In this document: positions 35,662 through 45,137 of the stretch, one piece after another
How the letters are laid out: each line of letters opens with the position of its first letter
Position numbering within the stretch: the stretch's first letter is position 1
NCBI RefSeq assembly: GCF_016904885.1
Contig: NZ_JADWYI010000001.1
Coordinates: 2,294,001 to 2,358,000 of the forward strand
Reading direction: 5' to 3'
From: Archangium primigenium
GTDB taxonomy: Bacteria; Myxococcota; Myxococcia; Myxococcales; Myxococcaceae
Length of the DNA: 64,000 nt
Notes under the pieces: generated by a model
What the model saw: the letters and a program-made list of their open reading frames with translations, nothing else
The model's database searches: none
Told to the model about the DNA's origin: nothing
Program-made: the position numbers and the translations under genes

Positions 35662-37242
35662 TCAGGGCACGGAGACACCGCCGGCGACCTGACCCAGGGG
35701 GATCCAGCCGCCGTAGTTGACGCCCCCATTGTTGTCGCCTCCCGCCCAGCCGTAGACGGAGGCGGCGTTCGTGGACGCGTTGCCCACGACGTAGTCGGCG
35801 TTGCCATCGCCCGTGAAGTCCGCGAACGACACCAGGCTGGCATTCGCGGTCACCCCCGGCGCCGTCAGGCCGAGCCCGAGATAGCCGCCGTACCCATCGC
35901 CTCCGCGGTTGAGGTAGGTCAGCACGGCGCCCTTGGCGTCCAGCATGATGTAGTCGGCCCGCCGGTCACCATCGAGGTCGGCGAAGCGCACGCGGCTGGC
36001 ATCGGAGGTGGTGCCAGGCGCCACCTGGCCCAAAGGCAGCCAACCTCCGCCCCCGGCAATGTCGCCCCCACGATTCAAATACACCTGGACCGCGCCGCTG
36101 GCCGAGAGGGTCAGGTAGTCCGCCTTGCCATCCCCGTCATGGTCGGCGAAGCGCACGCGGCTGGCATCGGAGGTGGTGCCGGGCGCCACCTGGCCCAAAG
36201 GCAGCCACCCCCCGCCCCCGGGAATGTCACCTCCGCGATTCAAATACACCTGGACCGCGCCGCTGGCCGAGAGGGTCAGGTAGTCCGCCTTGCCGTCCCC
36301 GTCGAAGTCGGCGAAGCGCACGCGGTTGCCATCGGAGGTGACGCCCGGGGCCACCTGGCCCAGGGACTGCCAGCCCCCGCGCCCGTCGCCTCCCCGGTTG
36401 AGGAAGACGGACACCGCGCCGCTGCTCGAGAGCGTGAAGTAGTCCATCCGGCCATCGCCGTCGAAGTCCGCCCAGCGCACCTTGCCGGTGCCGGACTCGG
36501 TGCCCGCGTTCAGGGCGCGGCCTCCCGCCACCCAGCCGTCCGTGAACGCCTGGTTGAGCACGTCATGGAAGGCCTGGGCCATGCGCGCATAGCCCGCGTC
36601 GTTGGGGTGGAGCTTGTCGGGAAGCTCGGCGGCGGTGAGCGCGGGCGGCTGGACATAGCGGAACTTCTTGCCCGCCTGCCGCAGACCGCTCTCCATGGCC
36701 TTCACCTGGCTGTTGAACGTGGCGGCCTGCGCCTCGCGGCCGACGGTGGTCGGAATGAGGCCCATCACCAGCACGGTGATGCCGGGCTTGTTGGCGAAGA
36801 TGCGATCGATCAGCACCCGCAGCCGGGCGGACGCGTTCGCGGTATCGACTCCGCGATTGAAGTCATTGATGCCCAGGTGCAACAGGACGACGTCCGGCCG
36901 GGCCCCCGTCATCCAGCCGTCGATGCCGGCGCGGATCTCATCGATGATGTAGCCGCTGTGCCCCTCGTTGGCGAGGTCCGGCAGGTTGCCGGAGGCCTGC
37001 GAGCCCACGTAGGTCACCGAGAACCGGGACTGGTTGGCCAGCAGGTCCACCAGGGGGCGCCGGTACGACGAATGGGTCGGGCTGCCCACGCCAAAGGTGA
37101 TCGAGTCCCCGACGGGCATCAGCCGCAGCACGGGCGGCGCCGCCACGGCGCTCGCGGACGTCAGTGCCAGCCCCGCGCTCCCCACCAGGGCCCAGGCGCC
37201 TCGGGTTGCCCGCGTCATCCACTTCATGGCCATTGTCTTCAT
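35662..37242 (-). CDS. Secreted SGNH hydrolase with FG-GAP/VCBS repeats
   Basis: A 526-residue exported protein. The signal peptide (GAWALVGSAGLALTSASAVAA) supports the ATG at 37242. Residues about 38-235 are an SGNH/GDSL esterase: LMPVGDSITFG (catalytic Ser), NEGHSGY (Gly block), LHLGINDF (Asn) and DKLHPNDAGY (Asp/His). Five calcium-loop repeats of about 55 residues follow, each with (F/W)ADxDGDGxxDY. Two of these are almost identical in DNA. It probably acts on acylated polysaccharides outside the cell. It lies 15 bases before the GMC gene start, on the same strand. Confidence 0.88.
   Translation of the reverse strand: MKTMAMKWMTRATRGAWALVGSAGLALTSASAVAAPPVLRLMPVGDSITFGVGSPTHSSYRRPLVDLLANQSRFSVTYVGSQASGNLPDLANEGHSGYIIDEIRAGIDGWMTGARPDVVLLHLGINDFNRGVDTANASARLRVLIDRIFANKPGITVLVMGLIPTTVGREAQAATFNSQVKAMESGLRQAGKKFRYVQPPALTAAELPDKLHPNDAGYARMAQAFHDVLNQAFTDGWVAGGRALNAGTESGTGKVRWADFDGDGRMDYFTLSSSGAVSVFLNRGGDGRGGWQSLGQVAPGVTSDGNRVRFADFDGDGKADYLTLSASGAVQVYLNRGGDIPGGGGWLPLGQVAPGTTSDASRVRFADHDGDGKADYLTLSASGAVQVYLNRGGDIAGGGGWLPLGQVAPGTTSDASRVRFADLDGDRRADYIMLDAKGAVLTYLNRGGDGYGGYLGLGLTAPGVTANASLVSFADFTGDGNADYVVGNASTNAASVYGWAGGDNNGGVNYGGWIPLGQVAGGVSVP
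35981..36310 (-). repeat. Two near-identical 165-bp tandem repeats inside the SGNH hydrolase gene
   Basis: The block beginning GCGAAGCGCACGCGG recurs at 35981, 36146 and 36311, exactly 165 bases (55 codons) apart. The first two full units differ at only a few positions; the outer FG-GAP units of the same gene are clearly more diverged. This indicates a recent duplication or gene conversion. Confidence 0.85.
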
Positions 37243-37395
37243 CCCTTGCTCCTCGTGCCGTGATGGGGAACACCCGACGCGCGCACCGCATCGAACGCTC
37301 CCACGCCCATCCCGGCTATACCATGAAATCGCGAATTTCATGACTGGAGGGGACGGCCGTTAGCCCGTGCCGGGAAGTCTCCTATCCTGCGCCCC

Positions 37396-39708
37396 GTGCG
37401 AATCGCCCTTGTTCTCCTGTGGGCCGCGTTGAGCGGATGCCAGCCCCGTGACGACGCCTCCGCGTCGAGCCCCGACGCGAAGGCGCCCGCGTTCCGCTAC
37501 CTCCATGCGAGCAGGACCGTGGCGGGCGAGGCGTTCGCGCTCGGGTATGGCCGACCGGCGGTGATGTACCGCGTTGGACGCGACGGCGCCCTCTCGCCTG
37601 TCGGAACAGTGGACCTGGGCGGCCCCGAGGGCGGTATCGAATACGCGCCCTTCGCGGAGACGGATGCCATCTGGTTCCTGGCCCCCGGGGCCGCGGCGGC
37701 GGTGCACTGGGACGGCGGCACGGCGACGCGCATCGAGCTGGGTGACGCGCCCCAGGTGACGGACTGTGACGGCTGCCGCCTCGAACTCGTGGGGCAGCGG
37801 CGCATCGTGCCCGGACGCGACGGCGGTGCGGCCGTGGTGCGCAACTTCGCCGACCCCTCGCGGGCGCACCGATATTGCGAGGTCGTGCGGGTGGCGCCCA
37901 CCGAGGTGCTCGCCCGGGACGTGTTCCCCGGCCTGTGCGCACCGGTCGGGAGGTCGGGCGCCCCCGCGGTCATGATCACCGACCAGGAGCGCACCGTGTT
38001 CCGCGTCCTGGACGAGACGGGCTGGTCGAACCTCGCGGTCCCGGGCGTGAGCACCTACGAGGGCTGGGTCGATGCCGAGGGCTCCCTGTATCGGGTCGAC
38101 CGGGACAAGCTGGAGCGCGTCGGCCTCTCGGCTTCCGACCCGGGGTCCGCGCTGTCCTTTCCGGGGTATCGCCTGCTGGCCCTCTCGCCCGCGCGCGCGG
38201 GCGGCCTCTGGGGCATCGTCCAGGGCGTGCGGGGAGGGAACCCTGAAGCGAAGCCCCCGAGCGTGCTGGTGCGGCTCGAAGGTGGCCAACAGACGAGCAC
38301 CTCCCCGGCGCTTCCGGACGCCTCCGCCTGTACTCCGGCGGCACCCGAGGAGCTCGCGGACGGGCGGGTGGTCGTGCCGTGTCGCGGGTGGGACGGACGG
38401 GTGAACGCCGTCGACGTGCTGGTCCAGGGGCAATGGCAGAAGTTGCGCTCCGCGGAGCAGGAGGCGGAGCGCATCCGGGTGGAGCAACTGGCGGCCTCGC
38501 GGCGGCTCGCGCGGAAGTTCGCGCCCTGGCTGACGAACACCTCGCCGCTGAGCCTCGTGGGCCTCCATCTGCTCTTCATGGGCATCCTGTGGCTGATCTC
38601 CCGGACCGTTGGGCGCGGGGCTCCGGCGCCGCGCCGCTGGGGCTGGCTCGCCGCGCTCCTCGGTGGGGCGGCCGGCCTGCTGTTCGGCTTCTTCGAGCAG
38701 TTCGCCTCCGGATGGTGGCGCAACGACTCGTTGTTTCCCTCCTTCGCGGCGCAGGAGTGGTGGCTCGCGAAGTTCACCGCGACGGTCGCGGGGGCGTCTC
38801 TGGGCGTGCGGCTGTCGCGTCTCGGGACGCGGTCTCCCCGGTCCACGCGGTCTCCGCCGCCTCGGCGCGTGGCCTCGCCTGGGCGGCCGGGCTGGCGCAT
38901 CACGGCCCGGACCGTCCGGAGCGTGGGGCTCGGGGTCGTCCTCGTCGGGGTGGCCGCGGCCATCGGTCTCGTGCTCACGCGCGACCCCTCGTCCTTCCGC
39001 TCCGAGCAGTTCCTCATCGCCGGCCGCCTGCCCAAGGACTGGTCGAGCCGCGAGAGTCCGGGGACGCTGGGGTTCTCGGTCTCGCGCACGCACGCGCATG
39101 GCCGGGGCTCGCGCGGCGCGGCGTGGGTGAAGGGGGTGACGGTCGATCCGGAGGGCACCCTGGCGCGGCTGCGCGACCCGTCGTCCTCGGAACAGGTGAC
39201 CGAGGTCATGATCGATGCCCAACCGGCCCTGCGCGTCCAGAAGGAGACCCGGCGCTCCTACTACGTGAAGAACCGCAGCGGGGAGCTGCTGGTCATCCGG
39301 TTCGAGGAGGCGACGCCCGTCGAGGAGAGCGACGCGTTCATGGCGAGCCTGCGTTTTCTGCCGGGGCGGAAGGTCGACCCGGATGCCCGGTTCGAGCTGA
39401 GCGGCAAGGTCAGTCTGCTCGAGGGCGACTGCATGCCGCCCGCCGAGTGCAAGCCGCGCGGGGTGCGGCGCGAGCTCGTCATCCGTGGGGCGGGGCCCGA
39501 GCTGTCGGCGGGGGAGGTCGTGGCGCGCGTGATGTCCGACGGCGACGGGGACTTCGCGCTCGAGCTGCCGCCCGGGCGCTACCACCTCTTCGCGATCGAG
39601 GACGGCAAGGAGTGGTGCAGGCGCTCCGGCGAGTACGGGCGCTGCGGTGTGCGGATCATCGACCGGGACATCGAGACTTCGGTGGTCATCGACCGCGCGG
39701 GCCACTGA
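37396..39708 (+). CDS. Large membrane-anchored lipoprotein of unknown function
   Basis: A 770-residue protein starting at a GTG. The N-terminus (IALVLLWAALSGC) is a lipoprotein signal. Residues 30-370 form a beta-rich extracytoplasmic region with propeller-like strands. Three or four transmembrane segments follow (LVGLHLLFMGILWLI, WGWLAALLGGAAGLLFGFF, a weaker one near 450, VGLGVVLVGVAAAIGLVL near 530). The last 230 residues are soluble, with a carboxypeptidase-regulatory-like end (GDGDFALELPPGRYHLFAIEDGKEWC). No enzyme motif is recognised. It is divergent from the SGNH gene. Confidence 0.65.
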   Translation: MRIALVLLWAALSGCQPRDDASASSPDAKAPAFRYLHASRTVAGEAFALGYGRPAVMYRVGRDGALSPVGTVDLGGPEGGIEYAPFAETDAIWFLAPGAAAAVHWDGGTATRIELGDAPQVTDCDGCRLELVGQRRIVPGRDGGAAVVRNFADPSRAHRYCEVVRVAPTEVLARDVFPGLCAPVGRSGAPAVMITDQERTVFRVLDETGWSNLAVPGVSTYEGWVDAEGSLYRVDRDKLERVGLSASDPGSALSFPGYRLLALSPARAGGLWGIVQGVRGGNPEAKPPSVLVRLEGGQQTSTSPALPDASACTPAAPEELADGRVVVPCRGWDGRVNAVDVLVQGQWQKLRSAEQEAERIRVEQLAASRRLARKFAPWLTNTSPLSLVGLHLLFMGILWLISRTVGRGAPAPRRWGWLAALLGGAAGLLFGFFEQFASGWWRNDSLFPSFAAQEWWLAKFTATVAGASLGVRLSRLGTRSPRSTRSPPPRRVASPGRPGWRITARTVRSVGLGVVLVGVAAAIGLVLTRDPSSFRSEQFLIAGRLPKDWSSRESPGTLGFSVSRTHAHGRGSRGAAWVKGVTVDPEGTLARLRDPSSSEQVTEVMIDAQPALRVQKETRRSYYVKNRSGELLVIRFEEATPVEESDAFMASLRFLPGRKVDPDARFELSGKVSLLEGDCMPPAECKPRGVRRELVIRGAGPELSAGEVVARVMSDGDGDFALELPPGRYHLFAIEDGKEWCRRSGEYGRCGVRIIDRDIETSVVIDRAGH

Positions 39709-40132
39709 GCGCGCCTCTCTTCGAGGCGGCTTGGTTCGCTCCGTTTTCGTGGTTCTGCCTCACTTCATGTGTTTCGCCTGCGGCGGGCACCCAAGCTGCT
39801 TGCGGGCAACCGGGCGAACAGGCGCAGGATGCACGCGAACTGGGGAGAGCCACAATAGCGGATCAGTCTCATTCCGCGCATGAGTTCAGGATGACGGTGC
39901 CTACGCGTGGACGTTCATCCATGTAGACGGCGGCGTCCAGGACCAAGGGCATGGGGAGGGTCATCGATCTCAGACGGAGTGTCCGACCACCGCTGTAGGC
40001 CCCCTCTGTACGAAGTGTCCGTACGGGGTGCCGCAGTTGATGCGTAGCGCGTCCCTACGCAGTGGTACGCGAACTGCACACGTTCCTCATTTACAGCTAG
40101 TCTCTACCCCCTTGGAACGATGGAGCACCCAT
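39709..40132. other. Intergenic region at the left edge of the defence island
   Basis: About 424 bases without an intact gene. GC content drops across it. It contains a possible IS end (39847-39870, resembling 44362-44385), a hairpin at 40041-40061, and near the end a GGAG placed before the helicase ATG. No long frame has family similarity. Confidence 0.5.
40041..40061. promoter_or_regulatory. Hairpin upstream of the helicase gene
   Basis: A perfect 7-bp inverted repeat TGCGTAG/CTACGCA with a seven-base spacer, 72 bases before the helicase start. It may be an operator or a transcript stem; there is no T run after it. Confidence 0.4.
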
Positions 40133-41230
40133 ATGGAACTGAACCTCAATCGGAATCGGTTGGCTCTCGACCCTGCAACCAGGGCTCTCGTCGATTACCT
40201 CAAGGCGAATGCAAACCGCCTGAATCTCGACAAGGCGCTCATCTATCACGAATTCCCTATTTTCCGGGATGCCGAAGGAGAGCTTGTCACCTCGCGACTG
40301 TTCCTCGTCTCGCCAACCCACGGGGTAGTCGTCTTCGGGACTTCGAACGCTACGCGTGTCGCGGAGCATGACCTTGGGAATGTCGAGCGCGAACTGGATG
40401 AGGTTTTCAACTCCATCTTCTCTCGGCTTCTGAGGAACAAGGCGCTGCGCAAGGGCAAGCGTGAGATCGTATGCCCTGCGGAAGCTGCGATTTTCGCTCC
40501 GTTCCTTGACGGTCAGCCGATTACGGACGAAGTCTCGGAGTCAGAACTAATCAGGTCTGATGACGAACTGGACTTGTATTTGCAAGACATCTCTGTGTCG
40601 CCGCTGGATGCAACCACCTTCACAGAACTTGTCGCTACGGTGGAGGGTGCAAAAGGTCTCGTCCGTCCGCAGAAGCGAGAGAGCGACGAAGCCAACCCCA
40701 ATTCGAAGGGCGCACAGGTTGGGAGACTAGAAGCAGAGATCTCAAGCTTCGACAGAAAGCAGAAGACCGCTTACATGTCGGAGGTAACTGGTGCGCAGCG
40801 GATCAGAGGTCTCGCTGGCTCGGGAAAGACTGTGATTCTCGCCATGAAGGCGGCTCTTACTCATCTGCGCTTTCCTGACGCGACTATTCTTTATACTTTC
40901 TACACGAAGAGCCTTTACCAACACGTTAAGCGGCTTATCACGCGCTTCTACCGTCAGTTCAATGACGTGGACCCCGACTGGGGGAAAGTTCGGGTTCTCC
41001 ACGCGTGGGGAGGCTCTAACTATGCTGGAGTATATTCCGACGCTTGCAAAGCATTCGGGCAGAGGACCTTAACCTTCTCGGACGCAACACGACAGCGGCC
41101 CGGGGATGAATTTGGGTTCATTTGCGCGGAGTTGCTTGCGTCAAAGAGTGTTCACCCGCTGTATGATTACGCATTTATCGACGAGGGGCAGGACTTTCCT
41201 GCCTCTTTTCTTCAGTTGTGCCGCGCACTA

Positions 41231-42253
41231 ACCCAAGGCTCGATTGACATGACCTCAGAAGTCATGTCCAACTGAGGGGATGAGCGTCGGTCAGGCCACC
41301 CCGGAGAAGCTGAGGCAGGCGATTGTTCGGGCCTTCCACGAGGAGGACATGAGCTACGCGCGCATCGCCCACCTGCTGGGCGTAGCGCAAGCCACGGTCA
41401 GCCGAGTCCTTCGGCTGCATCGGGAGACGGGCGACGTCACGCCCCGGCCGCGAGGGGGTGGCAATTTCTCGCCTCTGCGAGGGGCGGTGGCCGAGCAACT
41501 CAAGCGCTTGGTGCGCGAGCGCCCGGGGGCCACCGTGCGGGAGTTGCTCCGCGAGCTGAAGGCGCGCACGGGCGTCGTCACCAGCCGCCCCTCGCTTCAG
41601 CGCGCCCTGCACCGGCTGGGTTTCTCACACAAAAAAAGTCCCTCGTCGCCACCGAGCGTGACGCGCCCCCCAACCTCTGGCGTCGTAGGATTATCGCCGC
41701 CCTGCTGTGCCTCGTGGATGCCCGTCGACTCGTCTTCCTGGACGAGTCCTTCTGCAACACCTGCATGACGCGCGAGTACGGCTGGGCCCCCGTGGGTGAG
41801 CGCGCCGTGGGTCTGCGTCCGGGCGGCTGGTGGACGAGCCTGACCCTGATAGGTGCCATCCGCCTGGACAGCCGCCCCAAGCTGATGACGCACCGCGGAG
41901 CCGTCAACGGTGCTGTCTTCCTGAGCTTCGTGCGTGAGCGGCTCTGCCCGTGGCTCAGGCCCGGAGACATCGTGCTGATGGACAACCTGGGCGCCCACAA
42001 GGTGCGGGGCGTACGCCAGGCCATCGCGGCCGTGGGCGCCTGCGTGGTGTACCTGCCCACCTACAGCCCTGACTTCAACCCCATCGAGCTGTGGTGGGCG
42101 GACCTCAAGCGGCATCTGCGCCGCCTTGAGCCTCGCGCTTTGGCTGACCTGCGCCAGACCGTGCGGCGGCTTCGCGCCTCAACTTCCCTCGCGAAGCTCT
42201 CCGCCTGGTTCCGCCACTGCCTTTCCTTCCCTCAGCTCAACTGATCTCGGCGT
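41231..42253 (+). mobile_element. IS630-family element inserted in the helicase gene (1023 bp)
   Basis: The element is flanked by the TA duplication typical of IS630/Tc1 elements (41229-41230 and 42254-42255). Its ends are imperfect inverted repeats (ACCCAAGG... against ACGCCGAG..., 13 of the first 23 positions equal by eye). Its GC content is that of the chromosome rather than of the island, so it probably came from within a high-GC host. It carries one transposase in two frames. Confidence 0.87.
41280..42244 (+). CDS. IS630-family transposase made by -1 frameshifting
   Basis: The first frame encodes a helix-turn-helix domain (MSYARIAHLLGVAQATVSRVLRL) and a second winged-helix part (GATVRELLRELKARTG). 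At seven consecutive A (41631-41637) a -1 slip continues as KSLVATERDAPPN into the DDE domain: FLDES, MDNLGAHK and YSPDFNPIE give the three catalytic acids. Frameshifted synthesis is known for IS630 elements, so the gene is likely intact. The start is at 41280, close to a GAGG. Confidence 0.82.
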
Positions 42254-43285
42254 TAACTCGCGAGGACAAGTTTGTCTGGGCCTACGATGAGTTCCAAACC
42301 ATTTTCAAGGCTCAAGCACCATCGATGGAAGACATTTTCGGTAGGACATCAGATGGGCGGTCGGCTGTTGAGTTGACCGAGGATGTTGTCCTTTACAAGT
42401 GCTACCGGAATCCGCGCGAAATTCTGGTCAGTGCACACGCAGTCGGACTTGGGCTGTATGGAAAGATCGTTCAGATGCTTCCCGATAAGGAGCATTGGAA
42501 AGATATTGGCTATATTGTCCGCAAGGGAGAATTGACCGAGGGTGTAGCGGTAGAGATCGAAAGGCCAGAAGAAAACTCCCTTACCTCGATCTCTAGTTCT
42601 AATTCTATAGATGAAATCATAAAGGTAAAGGTCGCAAGTAACCTCACCGAGGAAGTGGACTGGGTTGCCGCATCTATTGCCGACGATGTTGCGCAGGGGC
42701 TTCGGCCGGAAGAGGTTTTGGTGATTTGTACCGATAACCGGAACACCAATGCCTACCTTAAAGCGATTGGGGATCGGCTCATCGAACGTGGCATTGGAGT
42801 TCACAATTTTCACGCGGATCGCTACGGATTGGCTGACTTCACCAAAGAAGGGTATGTCACTCTGTCCACGGCTTACAAGGCAAAGGGGAACGAGGCATAC
42901 ATGGTTTACATCACGGGAATTGATGCAAACTTTGCCGCTCCCGATGTTCGCAGCCGGAATACGGTATTTGCGGCGCTCACGCGCGCGAAAGCCTGGGTTC
43001 GCATTTCAGGGGTGGGCGATTTCGCAGCAAAGTTCGCAAACGAAATCGCAACCTCTAAACAGAATTTTCCCTTCCTGCGCTTCACGTACCCAAGTAAGGA
43101 GCAACTGACCATTATGAAGCGAGACTTGGAGACTGGGGGCTCGCGCCGTCGTGAAATCGACCGCGCGCTCGATCTTCTGGAGTCTCAGCTTTCTGAGGAG
43201 GAGATCGAGGAGCTTGTCAAAGCCAGAATCCTCAGCAGAGAGAAGGCACGGACTTCTCCCAAGTAAAGGACCAGGGGACTACTCC

Positions 43286-43969
43286 GTGAGCCCAAATGAT
43301 TTCGGCCCTCAACTCGTCCATCCCTGGAAGATCCTTGGCGACCTGGGACTCGCTGCCGAACGCATTTTTGAACCTAAGTACCCCAGTGGGCTACCAGCTC
43401 AACTGCGTCGGCTCGGCTACGCGGGAGCGTACCGGTTCCTTGTTCAAGAGAAATTATTCGACTTCCAGCTAATTGATGGCGCTCTTTTCCTCTTCCGAGC
43501 AGGCGTAGAGAACGGTCAGGAGCTTATATCCTTCTCCTACTATGAGGCTCCTTTCGCAGCACCCTCATATGAAGAGTTTCTAAGGGAAAATGGATTGGAC
43601 CAAAGTGATGTGGGCGACGCTTTCATGGATGACTATGAACAGGTCCTTGCTGAAGCAGGACTTAAGAGTGCCGTCACGCCTATTCGCTATGACTACGACC
43701 CTTCGGCGTATCGCGAAGGCAGTCACCCCGCCTCTCACCTCCATATCGGTCACGAAAACGACATTCGTATTGGTACGGACCGAATTTTTACCCCACTCGC
43801 CTTTGTCGCTTTCGTTCTGAGGCAGTCTTACTGCAAAAAATGGCTAGCCCTAATCGGAGCGAGTTCTTCTCCCCCCCCTGGGCTCGCGCGTGCAGTGCGG
43901 GATGATCTTCGTGAGGTCGACAAGGCGTTTCTTCGCCCCCTAGACAAGTTGGAGGTTTTCCTCCGCTAG
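43286..43969 (+). CDS. DUF2290 protein of the Helicase-DUF2290 antiphage system
   Basis: A 227-residue protein starting at a GTG with AGGGGA about ten bases upstream. It carries the hallmark SHPASHLHIGHENDIRIGTDR then FTPLAFVAFVLRQSYCKKW of DUF2290. DUF2290 next to a UvrD-like helicase is the two-gene layout of the antiphage system found in P2/P4 hotspots (Rst_HelicaseDUF2290). The biochemical role of DUF2290 is not known to me. The gene itself looks intact although its partner is split. Low GC matches the helicase. Confidence 0.83.
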   Translation: MSPNDFGPQLVHPWKILGDLGLAAERIFEPKYPSGLPAQLRRLGYAGAYRFLVQEKLFDFQLIDGALFLFRAGVENGQELISFSYYEAPFAAPSYEEFLRENGLDQSDVGDAFMDDYEQVLAEAGLKSAVTPIRYDYDPSAYREGSHPASHLHIGHENDIRIGTDRIFTPLAFVAFVLRQSYCKKWLALIGASSSPPPGLARAVRDDLREVDKAFLRPLDKLEVFLR

Positions 43970-44028
43970 ACCCTGTCTGACGGATGGGGCGAGGCCGGTT
44001 ATTGAGTCCGCGAGGAGGCACACCAGCC

Positions 44029-44268
44029 ATGACCTAGCGCTACGAACTGAACGACCGGCGGTGTGCAGCGATTGAGCCGCTGCTGCCCAATCAGGGGAGA
44101 GGGTGGGCTGGAGGGATCCATCGCCCCCCCGCTCAACGCCATTTCTTGGCGACTGCACACGGGCGCCCCCTGGCGCGACATCCCCGAGCGCTACGGGCCC
44201 TGGCAGACCGCCTACGACCGCTTCATGCGTTGGCGCCGCGACGGTGGCGCTGATCCGCTCTTGTGGCT
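44029..44268 (+). pseudogene. IS5-family transposase remnant, N-terminal part
   Basis: ATG-ACC is followed by a TAG stop at codon three, then RYELNDRRCAAIEPLLPNQ, a frameshift near 44100, and LHTGAPWRDIPERYGPWQTA with YDRFMRWRRDGG. This is the conserved N-terminal block of IS5-family transposases. The catalytic part is missing. It is a relic bordering the defence island on its right. Confidence 0.8.
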
Positions 44269-44501
44269 CTCCCACAGTTTGTGTGCATCCCGTACGGACG
44301 TGGATGGTCGCGGGAGCGATGCTTATCTGTCCTCCAGCGGCGGCGCCCATGAAATGCGGAAGAGCCACTAAAGCGGAACAGTCCTACCTCCCGTGTAGCC
44401 GACTTACATGGGTGTCCACACCATCGGACAGGCCCACGTCAGCGACTCACGCGCAAAAAGCCATTTTCGTGGACGACAGACGAACAAATTGCGGTCGGAC
44501 G

Positions 44502-44530
44502 TATCAGCCTGATATGTCGGGCTGATATAT
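44502..44530. promoter_or_regulatory. Candidate operator of the PadR regulator
   Basis: TATCAG-C-CTGATA (44502-44514) is a near-perfect dyad, and the CTGATAT(G/A)TCG unit is repeated directly just after it (44509-44519 and 44521-44531). The last copy abuts the GTG start of the PadR-like gene, which fits autorepression. Confidence 0.5.
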
Positions 44531-44531
44531 C

Positions 44532-45137
44532 GTGGTGGAGGAGGCGGTCTTGGCGAGGGAGAGCACCTGTCGGTTCGCCATCCTGGGGATGCTGTGCCGG
44601 GAGCCGATGAGCGGATACGACCTGCGGAGCGCCATCGAGCGGTCGGTGGGGCACTTCTGGCAGGAGAGCTACGGCAACCTGTACCCGACGCTGGAGCGCA
44701 TGGCGGAGGAGCACCTGGTCGAACTCGACCCGGAGGCGTCCTCGCGCAGCGGGCGGGTCCGCAAGGTGTACCGGGTGACGACGGCGGGGCGGTCGGCGCT
44801 CGCGGAGTGGCTGCGGCGGCCGGTGCTCCCCCATGTCGAGCGCAACGAGCTGCTGCTCAAGCTCTTCTTCGGGGCCCAGGTGGGACCCGCGGACTCCCTC
44901 GCCCAGGTGGAGCGCGGGCGCGCCGAGGCGGAGGGGCTGCTCGCGGCGCTGCGCCTGCTCGACGAGAACGTCCGCCAGGCCCGGAGCGACGATCCGGAGT
45001 TCGCCTACCGGCACCTGTCCATTCGCGCGGGGCTGCTCGGGCTGGAGGCGCACCTGCGCTGGTGTGACGAGGCGCGCGAGGCGCTCCAGCGGCTCGAGCG
45101 GACGACGGTGTCGACGAAGAAGAGGGGCACACGATGA
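44532..45137 (+). CDS. PadR-family transcriptional regulator
   Basis: A 201-residue regulator. The N-terminal winged helix has FAILGMLCREPMSGYDLRSAIE, ESYGNLYPTLERMAEEHLVE and GRVRKVYRVTTAGRSALAEWL, diagnostic of PadR; the C-terminal helices (residues 100-195) are the Vir-type dimerisation part. A GTG at 44532 is used; an in-frame alternative lies a few codons downstream. Palindromic and direct repeats stand right before the start. Its stop overlaps the following Lnt-like gene as ATGA, so the two are translated together. Confidence 0.9.
   Translation: MVEEAVLARESTCRFAILGMLCREPMSGYDLRSAIERSVGHFWQESYGNLYPTLERMAEEHLVELDPEASSRSGRVRKVYRVTTAGRSALAEWLRRPVLPHVERNELLLKLFFGAQVGPADSLAQVERGRAEAEGLLAALRLLDENVRQARSDDPEFAYRHLSIRAGLLGLEAHLRWCDEAREALQRLERTTVSTKKRGTR

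Larger units (their letters stand above)
40133..43266 (+). pseudogene. UvrD-like helicase of a Helicase-DUF2290 defence system, split by an IS630 element
   Basis: Part one (40133-41230) encodes 366 residues: an N-terminal region unlike classical helicases (HEFPIFRDAEGELVTSRLFLVSP, perhaps nuclease-like), Walker A GLAGSGKT (K232) and Walker B DEGQD (D350-D354). Part two (42256-43266) encodes 336 residues with LSTAYKAKGNEAY (motif V-like) and ALTRAKAWVRIS (motif VI). The two halves join in frame if the insertion and one TA copy are removed, giving LCRALTREDKFVWAYDE and a 702-residue SF1 helicase. As it stands, translation stops inside the IS at 41275. GC content is visibly lower than in the chromosome. 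The DUF2290 gene follows 19 bases later. Confidence 0.85.

Noticed and set aside
35981-36475. Regularly spaced repeats considered as a CRISPR array
   Set aside because: The period is 165 bases, the frame is open throughout and each unit encodes an FG-GAP repeat; there are no short repeats with unique spacers.
43970-44531. tRNA or phage attachment site at the right border of the defence island
   Set aside because: No cloverleaf, integrase gene or exact direct repeat is visible; only IS remnants are found.
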